From assembly GCA_026707335.1 (NCBI GenBank), contig JAPOXB010000201.1, forward strand, positions 1-16,748: DNA of 16,748 bases, read 5' to 3'. Shown piece after piece: positions 1 through 6,817 of the stretch; positions within the stretch are counted from its first letter, which is position 1, and every line of letters begins with the position of its first letter. The notes under the pieces were generated by a model. It made no database searches and was not told the DNA's origin. It saw only the letters and a program-made list of their open reading frames with translations. This DNA comes from Chloroflexota bacterium. Lineage in GTDB: Bacteria; Chloroflexota; Dehalococcoidia; Bin125. The translations under genes were made by a program, and so were the position numbers.

Positions 1-24
1 GCTCGCCGAGGGGGGGGCGCCGGG

Positions 25-579
25 CTAGCCGCCGCCCATCTCCTCGTCGTCGATGTCGGCGGCCCATTCCTCGTTGAGGATCGTCTCGATGATGCGGTTC
101 AGCAGCGGCCGCTGCTCGACGATGCCGATGACCTTGAGCTCGAACTCATCGAAGACGGGCAGGTGGTGGACGCCCTCCACGGCGAGGCGCTGCACGGCGC
201 AGCCGACGGGCTCTTCCTCGCCGATGATGACGGGGTCGGGCGTCATGATGTCGCGCACGATCAGGTCGGCGCCGGTCTCGCCGGGCTCGATGTGCATGAC
301 CGCGTCGCGCTCGGTGACGATGCCCAGCAGGTCCTCGCCCCGCATGACGAGCACCGCCCGCACCCGATGCTGCCGCATGCGGTAGATGGCGCGCTCCATC
401 GTGTCGTCGGGGCCCACGGTGGCGAAGTGGTCGGTGGTGATCTCGCGGGTGGGCGTCTCGAGCAGCATCCGCTGGAGACGGTCTCGGGGCAGCAGGAACT
501 CCGCGGTGGACGGGATCCAGTCGGAGTCCTCCCACGGATCTTCTTCGCTGATCGAGGTGTAATACCGCTTCGACCTCAT
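25..579 (-). CDS. CBS-domain pair protein (downstream member of a tandem)
   Basis: This 184-residue soluble protein is built almost entirely of two CBS motifs, at about residues 43-97 and 107-165. Visible hallmarks are the TVGPDDTMERA entry, the strand VRAVLVM and GIVTERD in the first repeat, and IMTPDP followed by VHHLPVFDE in the second. CBS pairs (Bateman modules) bind adenosyl ligands such as AMP, ATP or SAM and usually regulate a partner; no partner domain is fused here. A charged N-terminal arm of about 40 residues and an acidic tail (IDDEE) flank the module. I chose ATG 579 because it overlaps the stop of a possible 20-codon ORF in an ATGA arrangement and has a weak GGGA 5 nt upstream. 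An upstream in-frame GTG at 645 would add 22 residues, but it directly abuts a GGGAGG with no spacing. The ligand and target are unknown. Confidence 0.85.
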   Translation of the reverse strand: MRSKRYYTSISEEDPWEDSDWIPSTAEFLLPRDRLQRMLLETPTREITTDHFATVGPDDTMERAIYRMRQHRVRAVLVMRGEDLLGIVTERDAVMHIEPGETGADLIVRDIMTPDPVIIGEEEPVGCAVQRLAVEGVHHLPVFDEFELKVIGIVEQRPLLNRIIETILNEEWAADIDDEEMGGG

Positions 580-638
580 GATGTTCCCGAATCGGTCGCA
601 GCGCGAATCGCCGCCACGGTCGGAGAATGGAGCGCCAT
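576..638 (-). CDS. Possible 20-residue micro-ORF coupling two CBS genes
   Basis: A 20-codon frame starts with ATG at 638, overlapping the stop of the upstream CBS gene as TGATG, and stops at 576, overlapping the ATG of the downstream CBS gene as ATGA. A strong ribosome site, GGGAGG (651-646), lies exactly 7 nt before this ATG. That spacing suits this ATG and not the GTG at 645 in the CBS frame. The peptide (starts MALHSPT, ends TDSGTS) has no recognisable domain, signal peptide or membrane segment. It could be a leader whose translation couples the two CBS genes, the N-terminus of the downstream protein displaced by a frameshift, or a chance frame. Nothing in the sequence shows that it is expressed. 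Confidence 0.4.
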   Translation of the reverse strand: MALHSPTVAAIRAATDSGTS

Positions 639-1084
639 CAGCCACCCTCCCGGCTGCTGGGGTAGGTCAGCGACGGGGGCTGATTGAGGACGGACTCCGG
701 CAGGGATTCGGCCAGGAAGTTGAGGATGTCGCGCGCGCGGATGATGGCGCGCAGGGTGCCGTCGGGCTCGACCAGGGGCAGATGCCGCATCCGTTCGCGA
801 TCGATCAACTCCAGCGCGTCGTGGATGCTGGAGTCGGGCGCGACGGTGATCACCGGCGAGTTCATCACCAGGCCGATGTCGGTGTCGCCGCTGACGCCCT
901 TCGAAAAGCACTTCTGCAGCATGTCCTGGTCGGTGAAGATGCCCACCATCGCGTCGCCGTCCATGACGGCAAGGCAGCGCGTCCGCTCTTGGCGGAGCAG
1001 CCGGGCCGCTTCGCCGAGCGGCGTGTCGCGTTGCACGCGCACCGGCCGCGCGCGGGCGAGGACGGAAACCGGGGTCTCAAGCAC
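638..1084 (-). CDS. CBS-domain pair protein (upstream member of a tandem)
   Basis: This 148-residue protein consists of two CBS motifs and little else. The first spans roughly residues 6-56 (TPLGEAARLL, CLAVMDGD, VGIFTDQDML) and the second roughly 72-126 (VMNSPVITVAPDSSIHDALELI, MRHLPLVEPDG, IIRARDIL). It is a stand-alone Bateman module, expected to sense an adenine nucleotide or related ligand in the cytoplasm. I chose the GTG at 1084 because GGAGG sits 5 nt before it; an in-frame TTG at 1114 would add 10 residues but lacks a clear ribosome site. It probably has its own promoter, since 112 nt separate it from the SRPBCC gene and contain an AT-rich palindrome. Its stop overlaps a possible micro-ORF leading into the second CBS gene, so the two CBS proteins are probably made together and may form a heteromer; that last point is inference. 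Confidence 0.85.
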   Translation of the reverse strand: MLETPVSVLARARPVRVQRDTPLGEAARLLRQERTRCLAVMDGDAMVGIFTDQDMLQKCFSKGVSGDTDIGLVMNSPVITVAPDSSIHDALELIDRERMRHLPLVEPDGTLRAIIRARDILNFLAESLPESVLNQPPSLTYPSSREGG

Positions 1085-1111
1085 GGGCCCCTCCGGTCCA
1101 GGTGTCAACTC

Positions 1112-1129
1112 CAATGCTTATGCATTGTA
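1112..1129 (-). promoter_or_regulatory. Candidate operator/-10 element before the CBS genes
   Basis: A perfect inverted repeat, CAATGC-TTAT-GCATTG, occupies 1112-1127 and overlaps a -10-like hexamer TACAAT on the minus strand (1129-1124). The spot is conspicuously AT-rich for this DNA. A further CAATGC half-site lies at 1175-1180. Transcription starting just downstream would give a leader of about 30-35 nt to the GTG at 1084. I could not assign a convincing -35 box, and the arms are only 6 bp, so this is a tentative operator/promoter call. Confidence 0.35.
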
Positions 1130-1196
1130 CGGGGCGCGTCCAGCGGCGCGGCCGATCCGCGGCCGGCGGCGAAGCAATGCGATCGTGCGCGGCCCG

Positions 1197-1700
1197 CTAG
1201 ACGGGATCGATGCGCAGGGTGGGGGCGGGCGCGCCGTCGGGCGCCGCGCCGAAGCGGTCGCGCAGAACCTCGCGGCGGAAGCGGAAGATGCCGAGCAGCC
1301 GGCGGCGCACGAGCAGCGCGTGCAGGGGGCGGCTGAGCGGGTCGAGGGGGAGCGCGTAGTGCACCAGATCGCGCACCTCCGTGCCGCCGTCGATGGGGAC
1401 GAACTCGTGCTCGTGATGCCACAGCCGGTAGGGCCCGGCGCGCTGCTCGTCGACGAAGCGCCGCGGCGGGTCGGCCTGCGTGATCTCGGTGATCCAGCGC
1501 ACGGGGACGCCGAACAGCGGCGACACCTGGTAGAGCAGGAACAGACCGGCGTAGATCGCGGCGGGCGGCTCGATGGTGATGCGGAAGTCGAGGTCGGGCG
1601 GCGTCAGGTCGGCCAGATGGATGGGGGTGGAGAAGAAATCCCAGGCGGCGTCGCGGTCGATGGGGACGGCCTGGCGGGCTTCGAGCCGGTAGACGCGCAC
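1197..1700 (-). CDS. SRPBCC-fold ligand-binding protein
   Basis: This 167-residue protein has the pattern of the START/Bet v1-like SRPBCC family of small hydrophobic-ligand-binding proteins. Supporting stretches are AAWDFFSTPIHLADLTPP near residues 18-35, the GLFLLYQVSPLFGVPVRWITEI segment, DPPRRFVDEQ followed by GPYRLWHHEHEF, and GGTEVRDLVHYALP. It has no signal peptide or membrane segment. The GTG at 1700 is preceded by AAGGAG with a 7-nt gap, which fixes the start. It follows menA after 34 nt and is probably the last gene of the tetR-menB-menA unit. The position invites the idea that it handles a prenyl or naphthoquinone intermediate, but the family is broad (polyketide cyclases, CoxG-like, SulA-like fusions) and no residue shows the ligand. 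Confidence 0.8.
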   Translation of the reverse strand: MRVYRLEARQAVPIDRDAAWDFFSTPIHLADLTPPDLDFRITIEPPAAIYAGLFLLYQVSPLFGVPVRWITEITQADPPRRFVDEQRAGPYRLWHHEHEFVPIDGGTEVRDLVHYALPLDPLSRPLHALLVRRRLLGIFRFRREVLRDRFGAAPDGAPAPTLRIDPV

Positions 1701-1734
1701 GTGGTCGCTCCTTGGGGCAGGCCGGTGGGGAACG

Positions 1735-2634
1735 CTACCAGAGGTAGCCGAGCGCCAGCAGCACGCCGAGCAGCAGGTGCAGCTGCCCGGTGCGCTTCAG
1801 GACGTCGTTGAGGCCGCGCCCCTCGGCGCCGCCCAGCACGGCGCGCAGCAGCAGCGCCGCCGCCGGCAGCACGAGCCAGGCCTGCATCGACCACCAGGGC
1901 ATCAGCCCGGCGGCGGCGAAGATCGGGATGAGCGCCGGGGCGGCCAGCAGCAGGAACGCGTACTGCCCCCGCGCGAAGGTCGGCCCGAAGATGACGGCGA
2001 GGGTGCGTTTGCCGGCGCGGCGGTCGCTGGCGGCGTCGCGGAGGTTGTTGACGACGAGGATCGCGGTGACCGTGCAGGCGACGGGCATCGCGGCCGCGGC
2101 CGCCTCCCAGGTGAGCCGCTCGGCCTGCACGAAGTAACTGCCCATCACCGCCACGACGCCGAAGAAGGCGAAGACGAACAGGTCGCCCAGGCCGTGGTAT
2201 CCGTAGGGCCAGGGCCCGGCCGTGTAGAGGTAGCCCGCGACGATCGACGCCACTCCCACGGCCAGCACGGGCCATCCCGCCGCCAGGATGAGGTAGACGC
2301 CGCATCCGGCGGCCAGGGCGAAGCTCAGCGCCGTCGCGATCGCCATGGCGCGGCCGCTGACCAGCCCGGCCTGCGTGGCGCGCGTGGGGCCGAGGCGGCC
2401 GGCGTCGTCGGCGCCGCGCTGGAAGTCGGCGCGGTCGTTGGCGTAGTTCGCCCCGATCTGGATGAAGACCGCGCCCAACAGCGCCGCCAGGAACGGCCCG
2501 AGGCGGAAGTCCACCGCGACGGTCGCGGCGGCGCTGCCGACCAGCACCGGCGCGACGGCGGCGGGCAACGTGGCCGGTCGGGCGGCGAGCAGCCAGACGC
2601 GGGGGCCCGGCGCGGCGGTCGCGGCCGTGGGCAC
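1735..2634 (-). CDS. menA: 1,4-dihydroxy-2-naphthoate prenyltransferase
   Basis: This is a UbiA-superfamily integral membrane prenyltransferase of 299 residues with about eight to nine hydrophobic helices. MenA joins a polyprenyl diphosphate to 1,4-dihydroxy-2-naphthoate, giving demethylmenaquinone at the cytoplasmic membrane. The two Mg-diphosphate motifs are visible: the first as NYANDRAD with D76 following (residues 63-76), and the second as NNLRDAASD (196-204) followed by GKRTLAV. The N-terminal WLLAARPATLPAAVAPVLVG is also typical of MenA. The GTG start at 2634 lies only 9 nt after the menB stop; no good ribosome site is visible, so translation is probably coupled to menB. Length is normal for the family. 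A different UbiA-family role is possible but unlikely next to menB and menG. Confidence 0.93.
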   Translation of the reverse strand: MPTAATAAPGPRVWLLAARPATLPAAVAPVLVGSAAATVAVDFRLGPFLAALLGAVFIQIGANYANDRADFQRGADDAGRLGPTRATQAGLVSGRAMAIATALSFALAAGCGVYLILAAGWPVLAVGVASIVAGYLYTAGPWPYGYHGLGDLFVFAFFGVVAVMGSYFVQAERLTWEAAAAAMPVACTVTAILVVNNLRDAASDRRAGKRTLAVIFGPTFARGQYAFLLLAAPALIPIFAAAGLMPWWSMQAWLVLPAAALLLRAVLGGAEGRGLNDVLKRTGQLHLLLGVLLALGYLW

Positions 2635-2643
2635 GGGCGCGGC

Positions 2644-3490
<847 letters not shown>

Positions 3491-3501
<11 letters not shown>

Positions 3502-4156
3502 GGCGGTCTCCAGACTCCTGTCTGTCTCCATTGTCGGTCGGGCGGGGCGCGGGCTCGGCGCCGATGCTGCGCAGCAGCGTGCGGCGCAGGGTGTCGTGAA
3601 TCTCATCGAGCGAGCGCCGCCCGGCGCCGCGCGACCCGGCGGTCACGTAGCGCTGCAGCACCGCGTCGAGGGCGCCCATCCAGGCCTGCGCGACGACCGT
3701 CGTGTCCATCGGCGCGATTGCGCCGGCGGCGACGGCGTCGTCGAGCTGCTCGCGGATGAGGGCGATGAACTCGTCCTGGATGGCCGAGACGCGCGCGTTG
3801 AAGCGGGGCCCCGCGCCCGCCGCCTCGACGGCGAAGACGCGGGCCAGCGTGCGGTGCTTGGCGAGGATGCGCAGCAGCGTGCGCAGGGCGGCGTCGGCCT
3901 TGGCGACGGGGTCGGCCTCGGCGGCGATGGCGGCCTCGACCTTGCCGCGCAGCAGCCCGGCGGTATGGTCGAGCAAGGCGAGCAGGATCGCTTCCTTGCC
4001 CGGGAAGTGGAAGTAGACGCCGCCCTTCGAGGTCTCCGCCTCGCGCGCGATCTCCTCGACGGCCGCGTCCCGGTAGCCGCGCCGGGAGATGACGTCGGCC
4101 GCGGCGCGGAGGATCTTCTGCTGTCGGCTGCGCGCGCGCGCCTGCTGTACGGGCAT
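3491..4156 (-). CDS. TetR-family repressor, probable menaquinone gene regulator
   Basis: This 221-residue protein has a standard TetR N-terminal DNA-binding domain: KILRAAADVISRRGYRDAAVEEIAREAETSKGGVYFHFPGKEAILLALLD covers about residues 14-63, with the helix-turn-helix at about 33-52. The all-helical C-terminal domain (about 70-200) should dimerise and bind an unknown ligand. A charged tail of about 20 residues follows, part of which is encoded in the overlap with menB. The gene heads the tetR-menB-menA run and diverges from menG. A perfect 26-bp palindrome of TetR-operator type lies 26 nt before its ATG, so autoregulation plus control of both men transcripts is the simplest reading. Repression, rather than activation, is the family norm and not proven here. 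A lipid or quinone-related ligand is a guess. Confidence 0.9.
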
Positions 4157-4182
4157 CGACGACTCGCGGGCGGATCCCGCCC

Positions 4183-4208
4183 CAAAACCGACCGGCCGGT
4201 CGGTTTTG
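4183..4208. promoter_or_regulatory. Perfect 26-bp palindrome, candidate TetR operator
   Basis: The half-site CAAAACCGACCGG (4183-4195) is followed directly by its exact reverse complement (4196-4208), with no mismatch and no spacer. ACCGACCGGTCGGT-type palindromes are typical TetR-family operators. It lies in the 149-nt divergent gap, 26 nt from the tetR start and 97 nt from the menG start. Overlapping -10-like hexamers lie beside it, TACGCT on plus (4210-4215) and TAGCGT on minus (4216-4211), but no clear -35 can be assigned. A dimer bound here could block both directions. Confidence 0.8.
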
Positions 4209-4305
4209 TTACGCTACCAGCCGCCTTCGCGCGGTACAAACCCGGCGCGTCGCCGGGCCTCCCGGCCGGCGGCCGGGCCGCCACGGGGGGAGCACGGAGG
4301 GACGC

Positions 4306-5088
4306 ATGACGCCGCCCGACCCACCCCCACTGCGCCCCGCCCCCGGCGTCGAGGCGCCGCTGCCGCCGGCGGCGCGGACGGCGGAGGTGCGGTCGATGTT
4401 CTCGCAGATCGTCCCCCGCTACGACCTGATGAACCGGCTGATGACCGGCGGCATGGACGGGCGCTGGCGGCGGCGGGCGGTGCGGGCCGCGCTGGAGGGG
4501 ACCGGGGCGCGGGGCGGCATCGTGCTGGACCTGGGGACCGGTACCGGCGACCTCGCCCGCGACCTGCGCCGCGCGGGCGTGGCGCGGGTCGTGGCGAGCG
4601 ACTTCGCGCGGCCGATGCTGGTGGCCGGGCGCCGCAAGCCGGGCCTGCTCGACGACGCGGGCGTGCACTGGCTGCTAGGCGATGCCCTGCAACTGCCTTT
4701 CGCCGACGACTCCTTCGACGCGGTCACGAGCGGCTTCCTGCTGCGCAATCTCGCCGACCTGCCGGCCGCGTTCGGGGAGATGCTGCGCGTGCTGCGCCCC
4801 GGCGGCCGGCTGGTCGCGCTCGACATGACGCATCCGCCGCGGGGAACGTGGGGAGCGCTGACGCGCCTCGGCGTCGAGCGCCTGGTGACGCCGCTGGCCG
4901 GCTGGGCGTCGGGGCGGCGGTCGGCCTACGCCTACCTGCGGCGGTCGCTGGAGGGCCATCCCGACGCGGAGGCGATGGTCGCGCTGCTGCGCGCGGCGGG
5001 CGCGGCGGAGGCCGGCTACGAACGGATGGGATTGGGCGCCGTCGCGCTGCACACCGCCCGCAAGGCGGCGGGCGAGCAGCAGCCCTAG
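4306..5088 (+). CDS. menG: Demethylmenaquinone methyltransferase (UbiE/MenG)
   Basis: This class I SAM-dependent methyltransferase of 260 residues carries out the final C-methylation of demethylmenaquinone. UbiE-family hallmarks are the N-terminal VRSMFSQIVPRYDLMNRLMTGG block (28-49), SAM motif I LDLGTGTGDLA (74-84), the acidic residue after strand 2 in VASD (96-99), GDALQLPFADDSFDAV (125-140), MLRVLRPGGRLVALDM (159-174) and YAYLRRSL (208-215). The usual family signature around S-FGLRN reads SGFLLRNL here, a small variation. A GGAGG 5 nt before ATG 4306 fixes the start. The first 25 residues are a proline/alanine-rich extension. It is transcribed away from tetR-menB-menA across a shared palindrome and converges on the KamB/NpmA-like gene, with 10 nt between the two stops. 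UbiE-type enzymes can also act on ubiquinone precursors, but the neighbours are menaquinone genes. Confidence 0.92.
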   Translation: MTPPDPPPLRPAPGVEAPLPPAARTAEVRSMFSQIVPRYDLMNRLMTGGMDGRWRRRAVRAALEGTGARGGIVLDLGTGTGDLARDLRRAGVARVVASDFARPMLVAGRRKPGLLDDAGVHWLLGDALQLPFADDSFDAVTSGFLLRNLADLPAAFGEMLRVLRPGGRLVALDMTHPPRGTWGALTRLGVERLVTPLAGWASGRRSAYAYLRRSLEGHPDAEAMVALLRAAGAAEAGYERMGLGAVALHTARKAAGEQQP

Positions 5089-5098
5089 AGCGCCCGAC

Positions 5099-5779
5099 CT
5101 ACATCGCGACTGCGTCCAGGATCGCGAGGGCGCGATCGCCGGGCGCGCCCCGCGTGGCCCGCAGCCGCACGACCCGCCGGCCGCTGCCGCGGATCAGCCG
5201 CCCGCCCCAGCGGCTGCGCACGCGGGCGTCGGTCGCCAGCCAGTCCGCGGCCGCGACCTGGAATCCCGTCGCGGCGAAGGCGGGAGTCAGGCGGTCGGCC
5301 AGCATGGCCGGCTCGACGGCCGGGACGGCGGGCAGGTCCGTGACCTCGTTGAGCAGGAGTTGGACCGCGCAATCGTGCGCGGCGAGCGCCGCCAGGGGTT
5401 CGGCCAGGGCGGCGGGCGCGCCGTCCCCCGCTCCCAGCACGATCTCCAGCAGCCGCGCCCAGGGGAAGTTGATCGTGATCGCCCGGGCCACGCCGGCCAG
5501 CTCCGCGGGCGGCGCTTCGACCGCGGCCGCGACGTAGAGGCAGTTGGCGCGACCGCCGCGATCGGGCTTGCGGCGGGCGCGGCGCGCCTGGGCGGCCATC
5601 GCCTCCGCGTTTGGGTCGAGCCCCAGGCAGAGCGCGTCGGGGAAGTCGTCCGCCAGCCGGTATGAGAGCGCGCCGTCGCCCGCGCCGACGTCGAGCCAGC
5701 AGGTCGCGTATCCGGAGGCCAGACGCCGGAACTCCGCCGCCGCCATCGTCTGGCTCGTCTTGCCCGTCACGACGCGCAT
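5099..5779 (-). CDS. KamB/NpmA-type 16S rRNA (adenine-1408-N1)-methyltransferase homologue
   Basis: This 226-residue class I methyltransferase resembles the KamB/NpmA family, which methylates N1 of A1408 in 16S rRNA and so confers resistance to kanamycin- and apramycin-type aminoglycosides. It shows LDVGAGDG with D30 (SAM motif), CLGLDPNAEAM with D55, RKPDRGG (70-76), NCLYVAAAVEAPPAEL with E88, NFPWARLLE with W107, and SRWGGRLIRG (189-198) with W191, R194 and R201. D30, D55, E88 and W107 fall at the same numbers as in NpmA as I remember it; W191, R194 and R201 would match its W197, R200 and R207. The two tryptophans stack on the target base in that family. Length is normal (NpmA is about 220). 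It starts 10 nt downstream of the phosphatase stop, probably in one operon. Resistance itself is inference: some distant homologues may act elsewhere or weakly, and T109 of NpmA is R here. Confidence 0.82.
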   Translation of the reverse strand: MRVVTGKTSQTMAAAEFRRLASGYATCWLDVGAGDGALSYRLADDFPDALCLGLDPNAEAMAAQARRARRKPDRGGRANCLYVAAAVEAPPAELAGVARAITINFPWARLLEIVLGAGDGAPAALAEPLAALAAHDCAVQLLLNEVTDLPAVPAVEPAMLADRLTPAFAATGFQVAAADWLATDARVRSRWGGRLIRGSGRRVVRLRATRGAPGDRALAILDAVAM

Positions 5780-5789
5780 GGGCGCCGGC

Positions 5790-6710
5790 TCAGCCGCCCT
5801 TGCCGAAGATCATCCGCCGCGCGACGGCCAGCGGCGACTGCGCACGCTGGAGGTCGCGCGGCAGGTGCGGCAGCAGGCCCGGCTCGCCGGCCGCCAGCCA
5901 GTCGTTCCAGCCGCGCAACTCGTCGAGGCTGGGGGCGCGGTCGGGGCCGCCGCGCAGGTGCTCCAAGGGCCGCCAGGGGCCGGCCCCGTCGGCGCGGACC
6001 CAGACGGCGGCGCCGGCCTCCTGGCAGAGCGCCGCGCCGGCCGCGACGTCCCAGATGTGCAGGCGGTGGAAGACGCCCACCTGGAACGTGCCATCGGCGG
6101 TGAGGACCAACTCCGCGGCGCAACTGCCCAGCGTGCGCGCGGTGCCGAACTGATGCCGCCCGCGGCGGCCGTCGACGCCGGTCAGGCCGGCCGGCACGGA
6201 GCTGATCCGCGAGCCCACGGGCAGACTCGTGACCTGGAAGCGGAACTCTTCGTCCTCGAAGAACGCGCCGCCGCCCCGGCGCGAGTGGTACACGCCGGCG
6301 GCGGCGTGGCGACCCCCGGGCAGGAAGACCGCGCCGACGACCGGCATGCCCCGCCAGAGCACGCCGATCGAGCAGCAGAAGATGCCCAGCCCGTTGATGA
6401 AGTTGGTCGTGCCGTCGAGCGGGTCGATGGCCCAGACGAAGTCCGCCCCGGCGGCCCCGTGGTTGGTGCCCTCCTCGCCGAGCACGGCGTGGTCGGGGAA
6501 GTCGCGCTTGACCCGCTCCAGCACCTGCGCCTCGACGGCCCGGTCGACCTCCGTGACGGGATCGTCCTTGTGGCCGCCCTTGAACTCGACGTGGAGCGTG
6601 GAGCGGAAGCGGTCGAGGATCAGCGCGCCGCCCTTGCGGGCGATCGCGACGGCCGCCTCCTCGATGGGGCGCAGGGCGTCGGGGCCGGGGATCGTCGTGT
6701 CGCCGGGCAT
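5790..6710 (-). CDS. Inositol monophosphatase family phosphatase
   Basis: This 306-residue enzyme belongs to the Mg-dependent, Li-sensitive phosphatase fold (inositol monophosphatase, FBPase-like, CysQ). The metal and catalytic motifs are complete: KDDPVTEVD (48-56), GEEG (78-81), WAIDPLDGTTNF (93-104), GSCAAEL (195-201) and WDVAAGAAL (220-228). Substrates in the family include inositol phosphates, histidinol phosphate, fructose bisphosphate and PAP; none can be chosen here. The C-terminus runs about 40 residues past the usual end. The ATG at 6710 gives a normal family N-terminus; no clear ribosome site precedes it. The frame stays open further upstream, but that part lies over the divergent promoter gap and the start of the FIST gene on the other strand. 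It is followed closely by the rRNA-methyltransferase-like gene, so the two are probably co-transcribed. Confidence 0.9.
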   Translation of the reverse strand: MPGDTTIPGPDALRPIEEAAVAIARKGGALILDRFRSTLHVEFKGGHKDDPVTEVDRAVEAQVLERVKRDFPDHAVLGEEGTNHGAAGADFVWAIDPLDGTTNFINGLGIFCCSIGVLWRGMPVVGAVFLPGGRHAAAGVYHSRRGGGAFFEDEEFRFQVTSLPVGSRISSVPAGLTGVDGRRGRHQFGTARTLGSCAAELVLTADGTFQVGVFHRLHIWDVAAGAALCQEAGAAVWVRADGAGPWRPLEHLRGGPDRAPSLDELRGWNDWLAAGEPGLLPHLPRDLQRAQSPLAVARRMIFGKGG

Positions 6711-6817
6711 GACGCCATCGTAGGGACCGGCCGGGCGTCGCGCCGCGCCCAGGTCCCGCCGGGGGCGCGCGTCGCTACACTCGCCGGGAGCAGCCCGCCA
6801 CGACCAGGAGGAGCCCC

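Noticed and set aside
1734..1748. Small inverted repeat GCTACC-AGA-GGTAGC at the menA stop
   Set aside because: Six-base arms with a 3-nt loop, no T-run, and largely coding; probably chance.
5069..5096. Possible bidirectional terminator (CGGGCG ... CGCCCG) between menG and the methyltransferase gene
   Set aside because: Only a 6-bp stem with a 16-nt loop, mostly within menG coding sequence, and no T-tract on either strand.
5099..6710. Fragment of an aminoglycoside biosynthesis cluster (phosphatase plus resistance methyltransferase)
   Set aside because: Inositol-phosphatase-family enzymes and rRNA methyltransferases do occur in such clusters, but no dehydroquinate-synthase-like, aminotransferase or glycosyltransferase gene is present; flanking genes are quinone synthesis and a sensor.
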